From contig JAJEKV010000072.1 in the NCBI GenBank assembly GCA_021234155.1, positions 4,999,620 to 5,063,619 of the forward strand: DNA of 64,000 nt. The letters run 5' to 3'. Within the stretch, counting starts at the first letter, position 1, and each line of letters starts with the position of its first letter. Below are positions 62,633 to 64,000 of the stretch, one piece after another. Source of the stretch: Isoetes taiwanensis (taxonomy: Eukaryota; Streptophyta; Lycopodiopsida; Isoetales; Isoetaceae). The translations under genes and the position numbers were made by a program. A model generated the notes under the pieces. The model was not told the DNA's origin. It saw only the letters and a program-made list of their open reading frames with translations, and made no database searches.

Positions 62633-63362
62633 AGATAAGATAAGATAAGATAGATTTTTACGTCCACGGGAACCCAACAGGCTATGGGACGGCACATGCA
62701 AGGGCAACAGCCCATCTAAAACCTGGGGACTAGGCCCCATCACCAAACACAATAACCAAATATTAAAAGGCTACCAAGAATAAGATAAGATAATGCTAAT
62801 GCTAGTAGTAAATTTATGCTTCTAAAATTATCTAGACATAGCCAGTCCAAGGATTGGAAGGCCATTGATCTAGAATAATTGCTGCGCCTCCCCTGTACAC
62901 TGCCCCTTTCTTTTGCAGGCGGGCTGCCCTCACCTTGCAGAGCTCCTCCTTACGGTTACACAATTGAAGAGGGGAGAGGTCCTCCTGTACTGAGAAACTA
63001 GTCCCTCTGAGATGGTTTCCATGCTGAAGAACATGTAAGCGGCTAAGAGTGTCTTGAAACCGAACCAAAAGATGGCGAGGACGATCAGGTCTTGCCGCTC
63101 CCACCCTAGTAGCGGAGACAACTCCACCAGCCTTCACATGCATGACATCAGTGAAAAAATGCAAAGCAGCATCCATATCAGAAAGGGCATCATCTTCTGC
63201 CTCTGCAACCCCTATAATACGCAAGTTCAGGCTCCTAGTAACAGAAGATACTGAGGTAGCCTGCTCCTGTTTGCTAGCGCGGCACTGCGACTCCTGGTCC
63301 CCTTGGGATTGTGGAGATGCCTGTACGCCCACCGCAACATATTCCCTTTCCAATGTCTGCAC
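62633..63362 (-). mobile_element. LINE copy with ORF1-like protein only
   Basis: A minus-strand 176-codon frame (63362-62832) resembles LINE ORF1/L1-type RNA-binding proteins: NLRIIGVAEAEDD, RVGAARPDRPRHLLVRFQD, FSVQEDLSPLQL and RKEELCKVRAARL. About 190 bp after its stop comes the 3' end shared with the other LINEs here (CCCATAGCCTGTTGGG, CCGTGGACGTAAAAAT), finishing in a TTATC repeat (62633-62652). No endonuclease or RT lies between them, so this is an ORF1 plus 3' UTR copy. The reading frame is open. Confidence 0.75.
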
Positions 63363-64000
63363 TTCCGCTTCAACATAATGTATAATAATTTACATTTGTC
63401 CAAACTAAACGATGTCAATAAAGTCATTGGCAATTCATCTACATATACTAGTCCATCATTGCTTGTATATAGAAAAATTGATTTGTGTTTATGATTGTCC
63501 ATGCTTATTAATGTTGTTGATGATATGCAAGAGACCTCGGGCAAATATAAACATTACAGCATTATCTGAAGTGCAATGCTCGGCAGGCAAATCCAAGCTT
63601 TGCGGAATCAATACTATAACTAACTAGCTCTCAACAATCCAAGCTCGATAATGCTTATGCCAGGTTATTTGGGTGTAAGAACTTGGTTGTGGCCAAATAA
63701 GCACATGCTGTAAGTCAAATTTTAGTTCTGACTGACTGGCAGACTATATATCTTGACAATAAAAAATACTTGGACGGACATGAATCCATCCAAGCTTAAA
63801 TAAACCATGTTTATCATGGATATCAAAGAGTTCCTCCTCGTTGACCGTTTGGCACTATACAAGAAAGAGATTACAAGATCAAGAATCAACATGACAATAT
63901 TAGCAAGAAAGGTATCAATCTATTGTAAAAAACTTACTGCATTTGAGGTCCCTCCCTGCTTAAGGATTGATCAGGTAACTATAATGTGTTCAAACAATTT
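63363..64000. other. Window end, no recognised gene
   Basis: AT-rich sequence that may include the 5' part of the LINE copy. No conserved coding sequence recognised. Confidence 0.4.

Overview
The window is nuclear DNA of a land plant. It has short exons with GT-AG introns, plant-only families (DUF617/MIZ1, S40/DUF584, a plastid-type J-domain protein, an ABCD half-transporter) and a ribosomal protein gene with a telo-box promoter. Most of it is transposon remains: LINEs, a Ty3-type LTR element, hAT-type MITEs and Mutator-like elements. I cannot fix the species; a fern or other large-genome lineage is plausible but unproven.

Layout. 1-9 kb: a MIZ1-like gene, foldback repeats, an antisense LINE carcass (4.9-7.1 kb), and a Ty3 element broken by a 390-bp hAT-type insertion. 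9.03-41.92 kb: a direct tandem duplication of about 16.5 kb (unit A 9033-25642, unit B 25643-41921). Its left breakpoint is in the Ty3 integrase region and its right breakpoint is in an intron of a J-domain gene. Each unit carries a Ty3 tail, a LINE 3' end, a hAT-type MITE with a perfect 8-bp target duplication, minus-strand remnants of histidyl-tRNA synthetase, PTPMT1-type phosphatase and S40 genes, and a plus-strand MIZ1-like gene. Unit A ends in the first two exons of the J-domain gene; the complete five-exon gene sits at the end of unit B and beyond (41392-43280). Differences between the units cluster at CAG/CTG trinucleotides, which looks like a sequencing or polishing artefact rather than evolution.

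43-47.5 kb: tandem repeats, a LINE tail fragment and small inverted repeats. 47.5-57.7 kb: the most interesting region. I propose one 10.2-kb Mutator-like element bounded by a degenerate inverted repeat and a 9-bp target duplication matching at 8 of 9 bases. It carries two divergent genes. One is an apparently intact 1030-aa transposase with an N-terminal WRKY/GCM-like zinc region and a C-terminal SWIM finger. The other is a disrupted multi-exon gene that joins a ParB-like domain to a beta-class N4/N6 DNA methyltransferase-like domain. Between them lie a captured, decayed GH9 endoglucanase gene and four copies of a hairpin-bearing leader motif, each ending in a splice-donor-like sequence.

57.7-64 kb: a decayed ABCD transporter ATP-binding domain, an intact five-exon eL43 (L37a) ribosomal protein gene, a second MULE-like element (60452-62423), and an ORF1-only LINE copy.

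The intact host genes I can defend are two MIZ1-like genes, the J-domain gene and eL43. The transposase is the only transposon gene that reads through without a break.
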